58,074 nt of DNA from DASRWI01 sp035654655 (GTDB lineage: Bacteria > Bacteroidota > Ignavibacteria > Ignavibacteriales > Ignavibacteriaceae): positions 1 to 58,074 of the forward strand of contig DASRWI010000022.1 of the NCBI GenBank assembly GCA_035654655.1, given 5' to 3'. Both the position numbers and the translations under genes were made by a program. Positions within the stretch are counted from its first letter, which is position 1; each line of letters opens with the position of its first letter. The notes beneath the pieces are model-generated. The model saw nothing but the letters and a program-made list of their open reading frames with translations. It made no database searches and was not told where the DNA came from. This document shows, piece by piece, positions 45,027 through 53,403 of this stretch.

Positions 45027-45315
45027 CGAGTTATGTCTGTTGCTGTTTATTATTGACAACAATAAAAATGACATAAACACAAACTTTCAGTGCAATATTT
45101 CGTTACATAAATTAACTAAATTATCAAATAGGTGGAAATTATCATTTTATATCCATCAATCATGCGCTTTTCAAATTATTCATTCGATTTATATTGGAAA
45201 GCAAAGCTATTCCCCACTATAAAACACAGTGAAGTCCTTAAACTGTAGCTGTGTATTATGAATTTCCTACCAGATATTTCTATCAACTGCACACTAATTT
45301 ATAAAACATCAATAT

Positions 45316-46761
45316 ATGATCAATCTATCCATTTATCTTCACAAAAGTTTTCCAACTAATCTCTTTACAACATTATTTATATTCACCTTTATAAGTTCTT
45401 TTGCCGGAAATGTCTCAAAATTTGAAGGTAACGACATACAAGAGGTGAAGGAAACTACAGGAGAAATTATATTTTACACCAATGGAATTGCATTCTCCCC
45501 GGTAGTTATTTTGCAGGATACTGCTGAAGTTCGTTGGACGTGGGATGATAGTTCCACATCAACTTCAGCGACACCAAGTAAAAATTATGGTACTGCAAAA
45601 TTAAGAAAGAATACCCTAAAAGTAATTCCATGGAGTGCTGTCAGGCGCATCAATATTGGGTATGATGCCAATGATGGCGGTTCCCCGGAAATTGAATTGG
45701 TCGAAAATCAGCGGGTTTCTAAAGTTGAAAATTTAGAGCTCGTTGCTCCTTATCTAAGGGAGTGGTGTTCTTCTTATAATCTGATAACCTCCTTGGATTT
45801 CAGTAATTTTGTAAACCTTGAGACTGTAGAATGTTATCTGTCCCAATCGTTGCAAAGTATAAATTTAACTAATACACCAAAATTAAAAAGAGCTTGTTTT
45901 GTAGTAAATGCCTTACAAGATTTAAATTTGAAGGATTGTCCTAATCTGAAAGAAGTTTTAGTTGGATCTAATCCGATTACAAATATCCAATTACCTGAGA
46001 TGGCCGATAGCTTATGGTATTTGGGGGCACGGAATGATTCATTATTGATAAATCAACATACATTTAATGATCTTAGTAAATTTCCAAATATTGCACATAT
46101 ATCTATTTGGAATTCAAACCAAAAAGGCAGCTTAATTATTCCAAAAACACATCCAACGCGTTGGGTATGGATTCGTGCATATGAAAACCAATATTCAACT
46201 CTGGATTTAAAAGGTTCATTACAAAATTCACATGAAGTAGGTTATGTGGATATGCATCAAAATAAACTTACCAATGTTGATATAGAAGGATGCACTGAGA
46301 TTAGAACATTGAATTTGTCGGATAATAGGCTCTCTTCTCAAATGGTTGATTCTGTACTTAAGCAATTGGATGATTTTGGAAATACAATCCTGGAAAGGAA
46401 TGTGTATCTTATTAATAATAAACCACCTACTGCTTTAGGATTGATGTATAAGAAAAATCTTGAAGCTAAAGGTTGGAACGTATATGTTGATCCTCCTACT
46501 ACTGCGGTTACCCTGAATAATGCGGATGATTTTAGCCTTTATCCCAATCCAACACAGGGAGTATTCCATTTACATCTTAAGAATACTCCCAGAGAAGGGG
46601 TAATCGTGCAAATAACAAATTTAAATGGACAATTATTGTTATCAAAGAAAATCTACGAATCTGATAGTGATTGGTCTATTGATCAATTTCAAGATAATAT
46701 ATTCTATATCACATTAAAAGGCACACATATTTTTGAAACTAAAAAAATTAGCAAAAGCTGA
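45316..46761 (+). CDS. Leucine-rich-repeat T9SS protein, paralogue 2
   Basis: A 481-residue paralogue with a longer N-terminus (signal segment about 1-32; SFPTNLFTTLFIFTFISSFAG). The conserved first domain runs GEIIFYTNGIAFSPVVILQDTAEVRWTWDD then ATPSKNYGTAKLRKNTLKVIPWSAVRRINIGYDANDGG. LRR-like repeats include LTNVDIEGCTEIRTLNLSDNRLS, and the C-terminal T9SS domain begins FSLYPNPTQGVFHLHLKNTP. It differs from the other two most strongly in the last 170 residues, so it has escaped the sequence homogenisation seen between them. A gap of 289 bases without recognisable features precedes it. The function is unknown. Confidence 0.83.
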   Translation: MINLSIYLHKSFPTNLFTTLFIFTFISSFAGNVSKFEGNDIQEVKETTGEIIFYTNGIAFSPVVILQDTAEVRWTWDDSSTSTSATPSKNYGTAKLRKNTLKVIPWSAVRRINIGYDANDGGSPEIELVENQRVSKVENLELVAPYLREWCSSYNLITSLDFSNFVNLETVECYLSQSLQSINLTNTPKLKRACFVVNALQDLNLKDCPNLKEVLVGSNPITNIQLPEMADSLWYLGARNDSLLINQHTFNDLSKFPNIAHISIWNSNQKGSLIIPKTHPTRWVWIRAYENQYSTLDLKGSLQNSHEVGYVDMHQNKLTNVDIEGCTEIRTLNLSDNRLSSQMVDSVLKQLDDFGNTILERNVYLINNKPPTALGLMYKKNLEAKGWNVYVDPPTTAVTLNNADDFSLYPNPTQGVFHLHLKNTPREGVIVQITNLNGQLLLSKKIYESDSDWSIDQFQDNIFYITLKGTHIFETKKISKS

Positions 46762-46845
46762 TCCCAGGATATGAACATGTAATAATATAATAATTTCCAT
46801 TTTTTCAAAACATCATCAATTTATTAACCAATAATCGACCCCATT

Positions 46846-48222
46846 ATGAAAGTTTTATCAATCTTATTATTAGCCTATGGTTTATTATTTCCATTTTTGA
46901 AAAGTAATGCACAAGTACCTGGAGAGATTATATTCTATTCCAACGGAAGTGTATTTTCTCCGGTTATTATTCTGGAAGGAGATGCTCAGGTACTTTGGAC
47001 TTGGGATGATAACACCACATCCAATTCTTCGACCCCCAGTAAGAATTATGGCACAGATCAGTTAAGAAAAAACACTTTAAAGGTAACGCCATGGAGTGCG
47101 GTAAGGCGCATTAATATTGGCTATGATGCCGAGGACGAAGGTTCACCCGACATTGAGCTGGTAGGCAATCAATTTGTTTCTAAAGTTGAAAATCTGCAGT
47201 TAGTGGCTCCTTACCTAAGAGAGTGGTGTTCGTCTCATAATCCACTTGTTTCACTTGATTTTAGTAATTTTATTAATCTTGAAACCATCGAAAGCGTCCT
47301 GTCTCAAACCCTTCAAACTGTTACATTGACCAATACCCCTAAGTTAAAAAGGGTCGCTTTTGTCATTAATGGGTTGACTAGTCTAAATCTTGGTCAAAAT
47401 CCATTATTGGAACAAGTTATCGCTTCTGCTAATAAATTTACCGATGTTACGCTGCCTGCTCAATCTGATAAAATTTGGAGCATAATATTTCGTGAAAATC
47501 CCCAGCTAACCAATCAGAGATTATTTAATGTCATGGCTAATTATCCAAATATATCCAATTTAGCTGTTTGGAGTTGTAATCAGAGTGGTGATTTGGTAAT
47601 ACCAAAAACAAATCCAACTCGCTGGGTAGGTATACGCGCTTACGACAATCAGTATACCTCACTGGATTTAAGAGGATCATTGCAAAATCCAAATCAGGCA
47701 GGTTTGGTAGACATGCACAAAAACAAACTGACCAATGTTAATATAAGTGGCTGTCACCAAATCAAGACGCTGGATTTATCGGATAATCTGCTTTCATCGG
47801 AAATGGTGGAGCAGGTATTAAAACAACTGGATGAATTTGGTCCAACCATTACCCCAAGGAAAGCGGACTTGAGCAAAAACAGCCCAATTACAGCCCAAGG
47901 GAAAGTTTACAAAGCAAACCTTGAAGCCAAAGGTTGGGAAGTAAGTGTCGATTATCCAACCTCTGCCAATGAACTGAGTGATGCGGAAAGCTTTAAGGTT
48001 TATCCAAACCCGACAAGGGGTAAATTTCATGTGCAGCTAAACAAGGTGCCTAGCGAAGGAGTCATGGTTGAGATCACAAATGTTTTAGGACAAAAACTAC
48101 TGGAACAAAAGATCTACAATAATGATAGTGAATGGTCGGTTGATCAGTACCATGGAAAAATGTTTTTCGTAACTATTCGTGGCACAAATCTTCTTCAAAC
48201 AAAACGAATCATTGTGGATTAA
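46846..48222 (+). CDS. Leucine-rich-repeat T9SS protein, paralogue 3
   Basis: A 458-residue paralogue with signal peptide MKVLSILLLAYGLLFPFLKSNAQ. The N-terminal domain PGEIIFYSNGSVFSPVIILEGDAQVLWTWDD and the middle (WSAVRRINIGYDAEDEGSPDIELVGNQ) are nearest to paralogue 2. The part from about residue 288 to the end is nearest to paralogue 1, with the T9SS domain FKVYPNPTRGKFHVQLNKVP. This mosaic suggests gene conversion. The repeats contain LTNVNISGCHQIKTLDLSDNLLS. It ends 37 bases before the terminal repeat of a mobile element; no terminator is evident. Confidence 0.85.
   Translation: MKVLSILLLAYGLLFPFLKSNAQVPGEIIFYSNGSVFSPVIILEGDAQVLWTWDDNTTSNSSTPSKNYGTDQLRKNTLKVTPWSAVRRINIGYDAEDEGSPDIELVGNQFVSKVENLQLVAPYLREWCSSHNPLVSLDFSNFINLETIESVLSQTLQTVTLTNTPKLKRVAFVINGLTSLNLGQNPLLEQVIASANKFTDVTLPAQSDKIWSIIFRENPQLTNQRLFNVMANYPNISNLAVWSCNQSGDLVIPKTNPTRWVGIRAYDNQYTSLDLRGSLQNPNQAGLVDMHKNKLTNVNISGCHQIKTLDLSDNLLSSEMVEQVLKQLDEFGPTITPRKADLSKNSPITAQGKVYKANLEAKGWEVSVDYPTSANELSDAESFKVYPNPTRGKFHVQLNKVPSEGVMVEITNVLGQKLLEQKIYNNDSEWSVDQYHGKMFFVTIRGTNLLQTKRIIVD
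47707..48222 (+). repeat. 3' end of LRR paralogue 3, shared with paralogue 1
   Basis: The partner tract of 44511-45026, of equal length and with no gap. It codes for the last LRRs and the whole T9SS sorting domain. Confidence 0.85.
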
Positions 48223-48259
48223 CCTGGGTATACAGATTAAAAAAGAAATCATTTTCAAT

Positions 48260-48679
48260 TTAGGGTCTGCTGATAAACCATTTAACATTTGACAATCAAG
48301 CATTTACAACAAACGCTTGAGGTTCTATATGTATGGTCATAAAAAAGACGCCTGTTAAAAGGATGCTCTTGCTCCTTTTATACCTAGGCCAAAATCAGCT
48401 GTAGGCAATCGGCCAAATTGTTCTTTATTCGACAAACGGCTCATTATGCATATTGAACTAAGTTGCATCAAAGATGTTTTTGTGATACTACTTAAGTACT
48501 ATTGTAATACTAAAACATCGATTTTAGTATTACAATAGTACTTAAGTAGTACTTGAATAGAAAATATGATTAAAATTGGTTAGGACTTTGTTTTAACTTA
48601 GACAGAAACAGGTTGTTATTTGCCGGATTAAATGCAGAATAAAAATACCATGCAGGTTGAGTTTTTCAGCAGACCCTAA
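48260..48679 (-). mobile_element. Copy 3 of the small inverted-repeat element (best preserved, MITE-like)
   Basis: A 420-bp element bounded by perfect 14-bp inverted repeats TTAGGGTCTGCTGA (48260-48273) and TCAGCAGACCCTAA (48666-48679). It carries a perfect 30-bp central hairpin and no coding capacity for a transposase. It lies inverted relative to the copies at 4.0 and 25.6 kb. The minus-strand reading aligns to 25613-26019 along most of its length. The terminal repeats resemble those of DDE-type insertion sequences, which suggests that a full-length element elsewhere in the genome moves it; that element is not in this window. Confidence 0.75.
48486..48551. repeat. Perfect 30-bp central hairpin of element copy 3
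   Basis: Arms 48486-48515 and 48522-48551 are perfectly complementary around the loop CATCGA. The arms contain CTTAAGTACTATTGTAATAC. The same hairpin, less perfect, is present in the two other copies. Confidence 0.9.
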
Positions 48680-48753
48680 TTTACAAACTGGCTTTTTCTA
48701 TATAGAATTAATATGGCTATTCTTTAGTCAGTAACCCTTTAATTTATAGACAC

Positions 48754-49236
48754 ATGAATGCCGTAAACAATACTTCCTTTTATAAGTTTGAATTTGAATT
48801 AACTAGTAAAGACAGGGAATCTATTGATGTAGTTCCAAAACAAGAGGATGATTTAATTTTATTAGAGGGATCTGACAAAAAGCAACGTTTGTTATCTGTT
48901 TTATTGGCAGATATAAAATGGACCATAAATTCTGAGGGCATAGTTAGTTATGTTAGCCCATATATGGAAAATTGTATTGGCATACATGCAAAATACGTCA
49001 TTAAGAAAATACTTTCCAGATATCTGACACAATCATCTATACTTGCATGCCTTATAGAATTGGAAGAATTGAATGAGATAATTCGTACATCCAAAAATAC
49101 AAAATCCCGAACGCTTGTTGTTGAAACAATTATTAATGAATATAATATAAAAAAGATAGAAATAACGAGTTCTGTAATATTTGATTTACAGGGGAATGTG
49201 GTTGGTATACAGGGATTATGTAAGTATTTGATTTAA
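48754..49236 (+). CDS. Small PAS-domain protein
   Basis: A 160-residue soluble protein. Residues about 48-160 form a PAS domain: LLSVLLADIKWTINSEGIVSYVSPYMENCIG is the usual opening, and VIFDLQGNVVGIQGLCKYL is the terminal beta-strand pair (the typical D-x-x-G-x-x-x-G-x-x-G ending). There is no kinase, GGDEF or DNA-binding domain, so it may be a sensor subunit or a fragment. The ligand cannot be told. It lies between a mobile element and a convergent beta-helix gene, and about 5 kb from a PAS-containing histidine kinase that could be its partner. A bidirectional terminator follows. Confidence 0.75.
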   Translation: MNAVNNTSFYKFEFELTSKDRESIDVVPKQEDDLILLEGSDKKQRLLSVLLADIKWTINSEGIVSYVSPYMENCIGIHAKYVIKKILSRYLTQSSILACLIELEELNEIIRTSKNTKSRTLVVETIINEYNIKKIEITSSVIFDLQGNVVGIQGLCKYLI

Positions 49237-49257
49237 AAAGCATTTATAAATTATAAA

Positions 49258-49291
49258 AAAATCCCCGGGATATAATATCACCGGGGATTTT
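49258..49291. terminator. Bidirectional terminator between convergent genes
   Basis: AAAATCCCCGG (49258-49268) pairs with CCGGGGATTTT (49281-49291). The A-run on one side and the T-run on the other make it usable from both strands. It lies between the plus-strand PAS gene and the minus-strand beta-helix gene. Confidence 0.85.
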
Positions 49292-49311
49292 CGATTACAA
49301 CAATTAATAGT

Positions 49312-52300
49312 TTACTTGTTTATTATTAGTTTATTGACAACTTCACTGGAACCAATTATGGATTTAACCAAGTATAATCCATTTGGCATTTGATTCAAAT
49401 TAAATGATTCCTGCGTATTTGTTATTTCTCTTGAATCTACAACTTTGCCAGTATTATCTATAATTTGAACTTTACTTCCAAACGCTGGAACTTCAGAATA
49501 GCGTACTGTCATATGATCTGTACATGGATTAGGATAAACATCAATTTTTACTGATTTTATTATATCTGCCACTCCGGTAGTTTGGAATTTAAGTTGTATC
49601 ACTGCATTGCTTTGAGATTCAAATATCATTTTTCCACTTGTAGCCTCAGCCTGCAGTTGAGATTCAACTCCCGATTTTGCGTTCCATGACATGATTTGGA
49701 TTGTATTTCCATTAGTAAAACCATCCTGGTTATTTGTTCCAACAGGAGCAATCAAACTTACGTAACCGTTACTTATATCTGACGCTACTAATTTTACAGA
49801 ACTAACACAAGTATTTCCATCAAATAAAGCTAATTCATCCCCTTCAGCCAACGCACCTTCTTTAATACCGGTGAGTTCAATGTTCATTCCATCCGAACTG
49901 CTACCTTGTGCAATGCTTGCAAAATGCATGTTATCCTGTGAAGCATCAGGGTTGACTGTTAACAAGCTTACGGTAATTGTAATACCATCACTTAAAGGTG
50001 AAGAAATATTACCTGCAGCATCTTTTACCCAAGCATACAAGGTCTTTAAGCCTGATGACGAGAAGGTATAAGATGTTGGTTTGCTTGAACGCCAGGCTGT
50101 TGAACTAACAGATGGAGTTGTAGCTGTTTGACTTAACAAATAGCCGGTTACCCCAACATTGTCAGTGGCAGTAAAGGTTGAAACTGGAACAGTTAATGAA
50201 CCTGACGAGGATGGAACGGCAAAGGCCGTTACCACAGGTGCAGTAACATCTGCCGAATAATTGCTTTCAAAAGCACCAAGGTCAGGAGCAGTTCCCGAAT
50301 AGGACAAGCCAACATTTGTTCCTTTATTGATCAAATCAGAACCGGGAGCCAATTTCAAAAAGTTCAAGTTTGGCAAGGTTCCATCGTTTTGTCGTGGTCC
50401 ATCCACTCCAGTTTTGTCAAGACTTAAAAAATCAGCACTTGAAACAGTATATGCAGTATTAACGGTTCCTGTTTTCAAGAATGAGTTGTTTGATACAATA
50501 GCTTGCGAATTAAATAAAGCAGACATTGACTGTTTAAAATCCAGGTTGTTTTTAGCAACAGTAGCCGCAGTACCATTCCAGAAATTAAAGCTGCGTGCGG
50601 CAGTTCCCAAATTAGCATTATTATAACTTGTATTGTTGAATAACTGGGTGATACATCTTGCATTGTTCTGATCGAAACCAATCATCCTGTTTTCAAAAGC
50701 TACGTTATTGCGCAAGATTCGCTTAACCGAACTACTTTGGTCTGTAAGGGTCACTCCTACTTTAAATCCATCACCATTACCAGCGGCAGTAAATGTACCG
50801 GGTTGATAACCATTCCAGAAAGACCAGCTATTTTCAATCACAACCAGCCCTTCATTATTAAATAGATCAACGCCGTCATCACTATTCCACCACATACGAC
50901 AACCTCTGATTGTATTGGTTTTTGAAAGGTTGCTGCTTCTGATGGTGACTCCATCTGCCCCACCCCATGGCACATTGGTTCCGAAACTTGAAAGAGGATC
51001 AGAGTTACGATAAAAATCAGAGTTTAATACCAGGTTATCACCAGAGTCACTTCCGATACTCAAACCAAATCCATTATCATGCACTTTAAGCGTTTCAAAA
51101 ATAATGTTATTTGAATTCTCTGCTACAATACCATAGTATAAGGCAGTAGAGGACTTTTGCTTGTAATCTTTAATTTCAAGTCCTTTGAAATGAATGTAGT
51201 TTCCATAAATATCGATACCACGTGTACCAGTATATTCACCGGCAGGTGAGATTACAGGTTGTTCTCCAGGCATTGCCCAAACCTTAATGAGGTTACCGGA
51301 TGCACCACTTTTCCCACGAAGACTTTGAGTTGTTTTATAAAGGTAAGTTCCTCCTTTCATATAAACTACATCACCAGCTTTTACAACAGACCACACCTTA
51401 TTGAGGCTAAACCAGGGACTGTTAACACTACCGTTGCCATTGGTATCATCCCCGTTAGGAGATAGATAATAGGTATTCGAAGTTGTTGAAGCTACAGGAA
51501 GGTTAATCGTGGTTGTTGTACTTGCACTGGTAGAAATATTTCCAGCTGCATCGTTTACCCAGGCATAAAGTGTTTTAGTTCCGCCTGAAGAGAAATTATA
51601 AGAAGCCGGCTTGGTTGATGTCCAACCGCTTGTGCTGGTGGTTGGAGTAGTAGCTGATTCCGTAACTAAATAGTTTTTAACACCAATATTATCAGTAGCT
51701 GTTAATGTAGAAATTGGAATATTCAAAGTCGTAGCTGTAGCCGGAATTGTAAAAGATGAAATTACAGGCTTAGTTGCATCAGCAGTAGTTCCTGTACTGC
51801 CTGTTTCATATGCTCCAATTTCCGGAGCAGTACCATTAAATGAATAGCCAATATTAACACCTGCATTAATAGCCGGTGAGTTTGTTTGTAAATTTAAATC
51901 TGTGGAAGAAACAAATAGAGGATTTTCTACAATATTGCCACTCTCAACTTTATTGCTCACCGTCATATTATACTTTGGAGCATTCGCGCCATTGTTATAG
52001 TACAGGTTATTTTTGATGGTAACATTTGTTAAAGTTGCTCCGGATAATGAGGAGCTGAATGACATTACATCATCCTTGTTATTTGTAAAGATATTATTCT
52101 GGACAAAGATGTTACTGAATTTCCCTATAACATTCCATTTGATGGCATTAAGGCCTTTTACATTATTTGAGCACTGGATTGTATTATTGTTTACCTGTAT
52201 GTTGTTAAAGCTGATATTTCCGTTGCTACCATAAGCATTCATCCAAATTGGAATAGTATTAACATCCGTCATACCAACATTTTCCATTATATTGTGATGA

Positions 52301-53403
52301 ATAGAAAGATTATTAACCGCAAATGATGAATAACCTTCTCCTTCATTAACAACAACATCAACCCATATTCCATTAGGAACATTTTTTAAATAGTTATTAT
52401 AGATTTCTATATCATCCAGATGGCTACGTCCTTCAAGATTGATGGACTGAATTTGATTAGCGGTAAATGGAACCACTGATTTTACAAGATATTTATTGTC
52501 ATGAATTTTTAGTCCATAATCAGAGGTAGATTTTACCACATCTACGATATCCATAGTGGCGGCGCCATTAAAGGTATTATTGTAAATCTCGCCTCCACCT
52601 TGCCAGTGCCAGAGTTCAAAAAAGAAATTCCATGCACTACCTTCATTATCGGGCTTGGTAAAGGTATTATTGTAAATTTTCAATCCTTTATTCCATTCAC
52701 CGCCCAGGATATTACCATTTTGGCCAGCTGGTCTAAAAGTTTGATTAAATGTATTATCATATAACAGAAAACCACTCTGTCCATTTATTCTAATAGAAGC
52801 ACTTTCACCAGAGCTTCTTGTTGCACAGCTATTTACTGTGGTATTGAAAATTTTATTTCCTGTACAATAAGGATTTGGTTCAGCATCCCATGCAACATTA
52901 CTTCCCCTAAAGAATATAGCGCTGGCATAAAAATTGGCAATCTTGCAATTGTTAATCGATACATTGTTCCTGTAATTAATGCAGATGCCTCGGGTTGCAG
53001 TAAGGTTATTGCCAGTAAATGTCAAATTACTGATCGACTGGTCGCCATTTGTATAGGTTGAAGAATTAAGCCGAATAGCTCCATCACTTGAATTTGAAGC
53101 AACATAACTGCTGTTAATAACTGTCACATCTATTCCGGAACCTTCAATACTAACTCCAACAGCCAAATTTGATCTGGAGGATTCATTAAATGTTCCTCCA
53201 TTCAAATGAATGATATCACCAGGAGTTGTAACAGTAGTACATGCATAGGCTAAAGTTTTCCAAGGGCTGGTACTCGAGCCATTATTAGAGTTGTTGCCGG
53301 CCACGTCAACATAGTATTTTGTAGAAAAACCGGAAATTGAAAAAAGAACTAACGTATTAAGAAGTAACATTCTTATTCCAAACCTTTTTAAAAGTCGTTT
53401 CAT
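49312..53403 (-). CDS. Large double beta-helix T9SS protein, PL9-like
   Basis: A secreted protein of 1363 residues: signal peptide (about 1-27), a first right-handed beta-helix starting with the DUF1565-like YYVDVAGNNSNNGSSTSPWKTL (about 30-535), an Ig-like module (about 545-635), and a second beta-helix starting YYLSPNGDDTNGNGSVNSPW (about 645-1080). A second, closely similar Ig-like module, another beta-rich domain (about 1180-1280) and a T9SS sorting domain (DVYPNPCTDHMTVRY) follow. The second helix carries NSDDGVDLF (about 838-846) and GNGDGFKVG (Lys about 881), the arrangement of calcium-binding Asp and catalytic Lys in PL9 pectate lyases such as Pel9A. It may cleave a uronic-acid polymer. 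Activity is unproven. Confidence 0.85.
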   Translation of the reverse strand: MKRLLKRFGIRMLLLNTLVLFSISGFSTKYYVDVAGNNSNNGSSTSPWKTLAYACTTVTTPGDIIHLNGGTFNESSRSNLAVGVSIEGSGIDVTVINSSYVASNSSDGAIRLNSSTYTNGDQSISNLTFTGNNLTATRGICINYRNNVSINNCKIANFYASAIFFRGSNVAWDAEPNPYCTGNKIFNTTVNSCATRSSGESASIRINGQSGFLLYDNTFNQTFRPAGQNGNILGGEWNKGLKIYNNTFTKPDNEGSAWNFFFELWHWQGGGEIYNNTFNGAATMDIVDVVKSTSDYGLKIHDNKYLVKSVVPFTANQIQSINLEGRSHLDDIEIYNNYLKNVPNGIWVDVVVNEGEGYSSFAVNNLSIHHNIMENVGMTDVNTIPIWMNAYGSNGNISFNNIQVNNNTIQCSNNVKGLNAIKWNVIGKFSNIFVQNNIFTNNKDDVMSFSSSLSGATLTNVTIKNNLYYNNGANAPKYNMTVSNKVESGNIVENPLFVSSTDLNLQTNSPAINAGVNIGYSFNGTAPEIGAYETGSTGTTADATKPVISSFTIPATATTLNIPISTLTATDNIGVKNYLVTESATTPTTSTSGWTSTKPASYNFSSGGTKTLYAWVNDAAGNISTSASTTTTINLPVASTTSNTYYLSPNGDDTNGNGSVNSPWFSLNKVWSVVKAGDVVYMKGGTYLYKTTQSLRGKSGASGNLIKVWAMPGEQPVISPAGEYTGTRGIDIYGNYIHFKGLEIKDYKQKSSTALYYGIVAENSNNIIFETLKVHDNGFGLSIGSDSGDNLVLNSDFYRNSDPLSSFGTNVPWGGADGVTIRSSNLSKTNTIRGCRMWWNSDDGVDLFNNEGLVVIENSWSFWNGYQPGTFTAAGNGDGFKVGVTLTDQSSSVKRILRNNVAFENRMIGFDQNNARCITQLFNNTSYNNANLGTAARSFNFWNGTAATVAKNNLDFKQSMSALFNSQAIVSNNSFLKTGTVNTAYTVSSADFLSLDKTGVDGPRQNDGTLPNLNFLKLAPGSDLINKGTNVGLSYSGTAPDLGAFESNYSADVTAPVVTAFAVPSSSGSLTVPVSTFTATDNVGVTGYLLSQTATTPSVSSTAWRSSKPTSYTFSSSGLKTLYAWVKDAAGNISSPLSDGITITVSLLTVNPDASQDNMHFASIAQGSSSDGMNIELTGIKEGALAEGDELALFDGNTCVSSVKLVASDISNGYVSLIAPVGTNNQDGFTNGNTIQIMSWNAKSGVESQLQAEATSGKMIFESQSNAVIQLKFQTTGVADIIKSVKIDVYPNPCTDHMTVRYSEVPAFGSKVQIIDNTGKVVDSREITNTQESFNLNQMPNGLYLVKSIIGSSEVVNKLIINK

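Larger units (their letters stand above)
48223..48753. other. Gap between LRR paralogue 3 and the PAS gene, mostly a mobile element
   Basis: No gene is visible. Most of it (48260-48679) is the best-preserved copy of the small inverted-repeat element. The last 70 bases, upstream of the PAS gene, contain ATATAGAATTAATATGGCT (48700-48718), similar to a motif upstream of the NadE-like gene. Confidence 0.6.

Noticed and set aside
45040..45222. 60-residue open frame between LRR paralogues 1 and 2
   Set aside because: No similarity or domain character, and there is no counterpart between paralogues 2 and 3.
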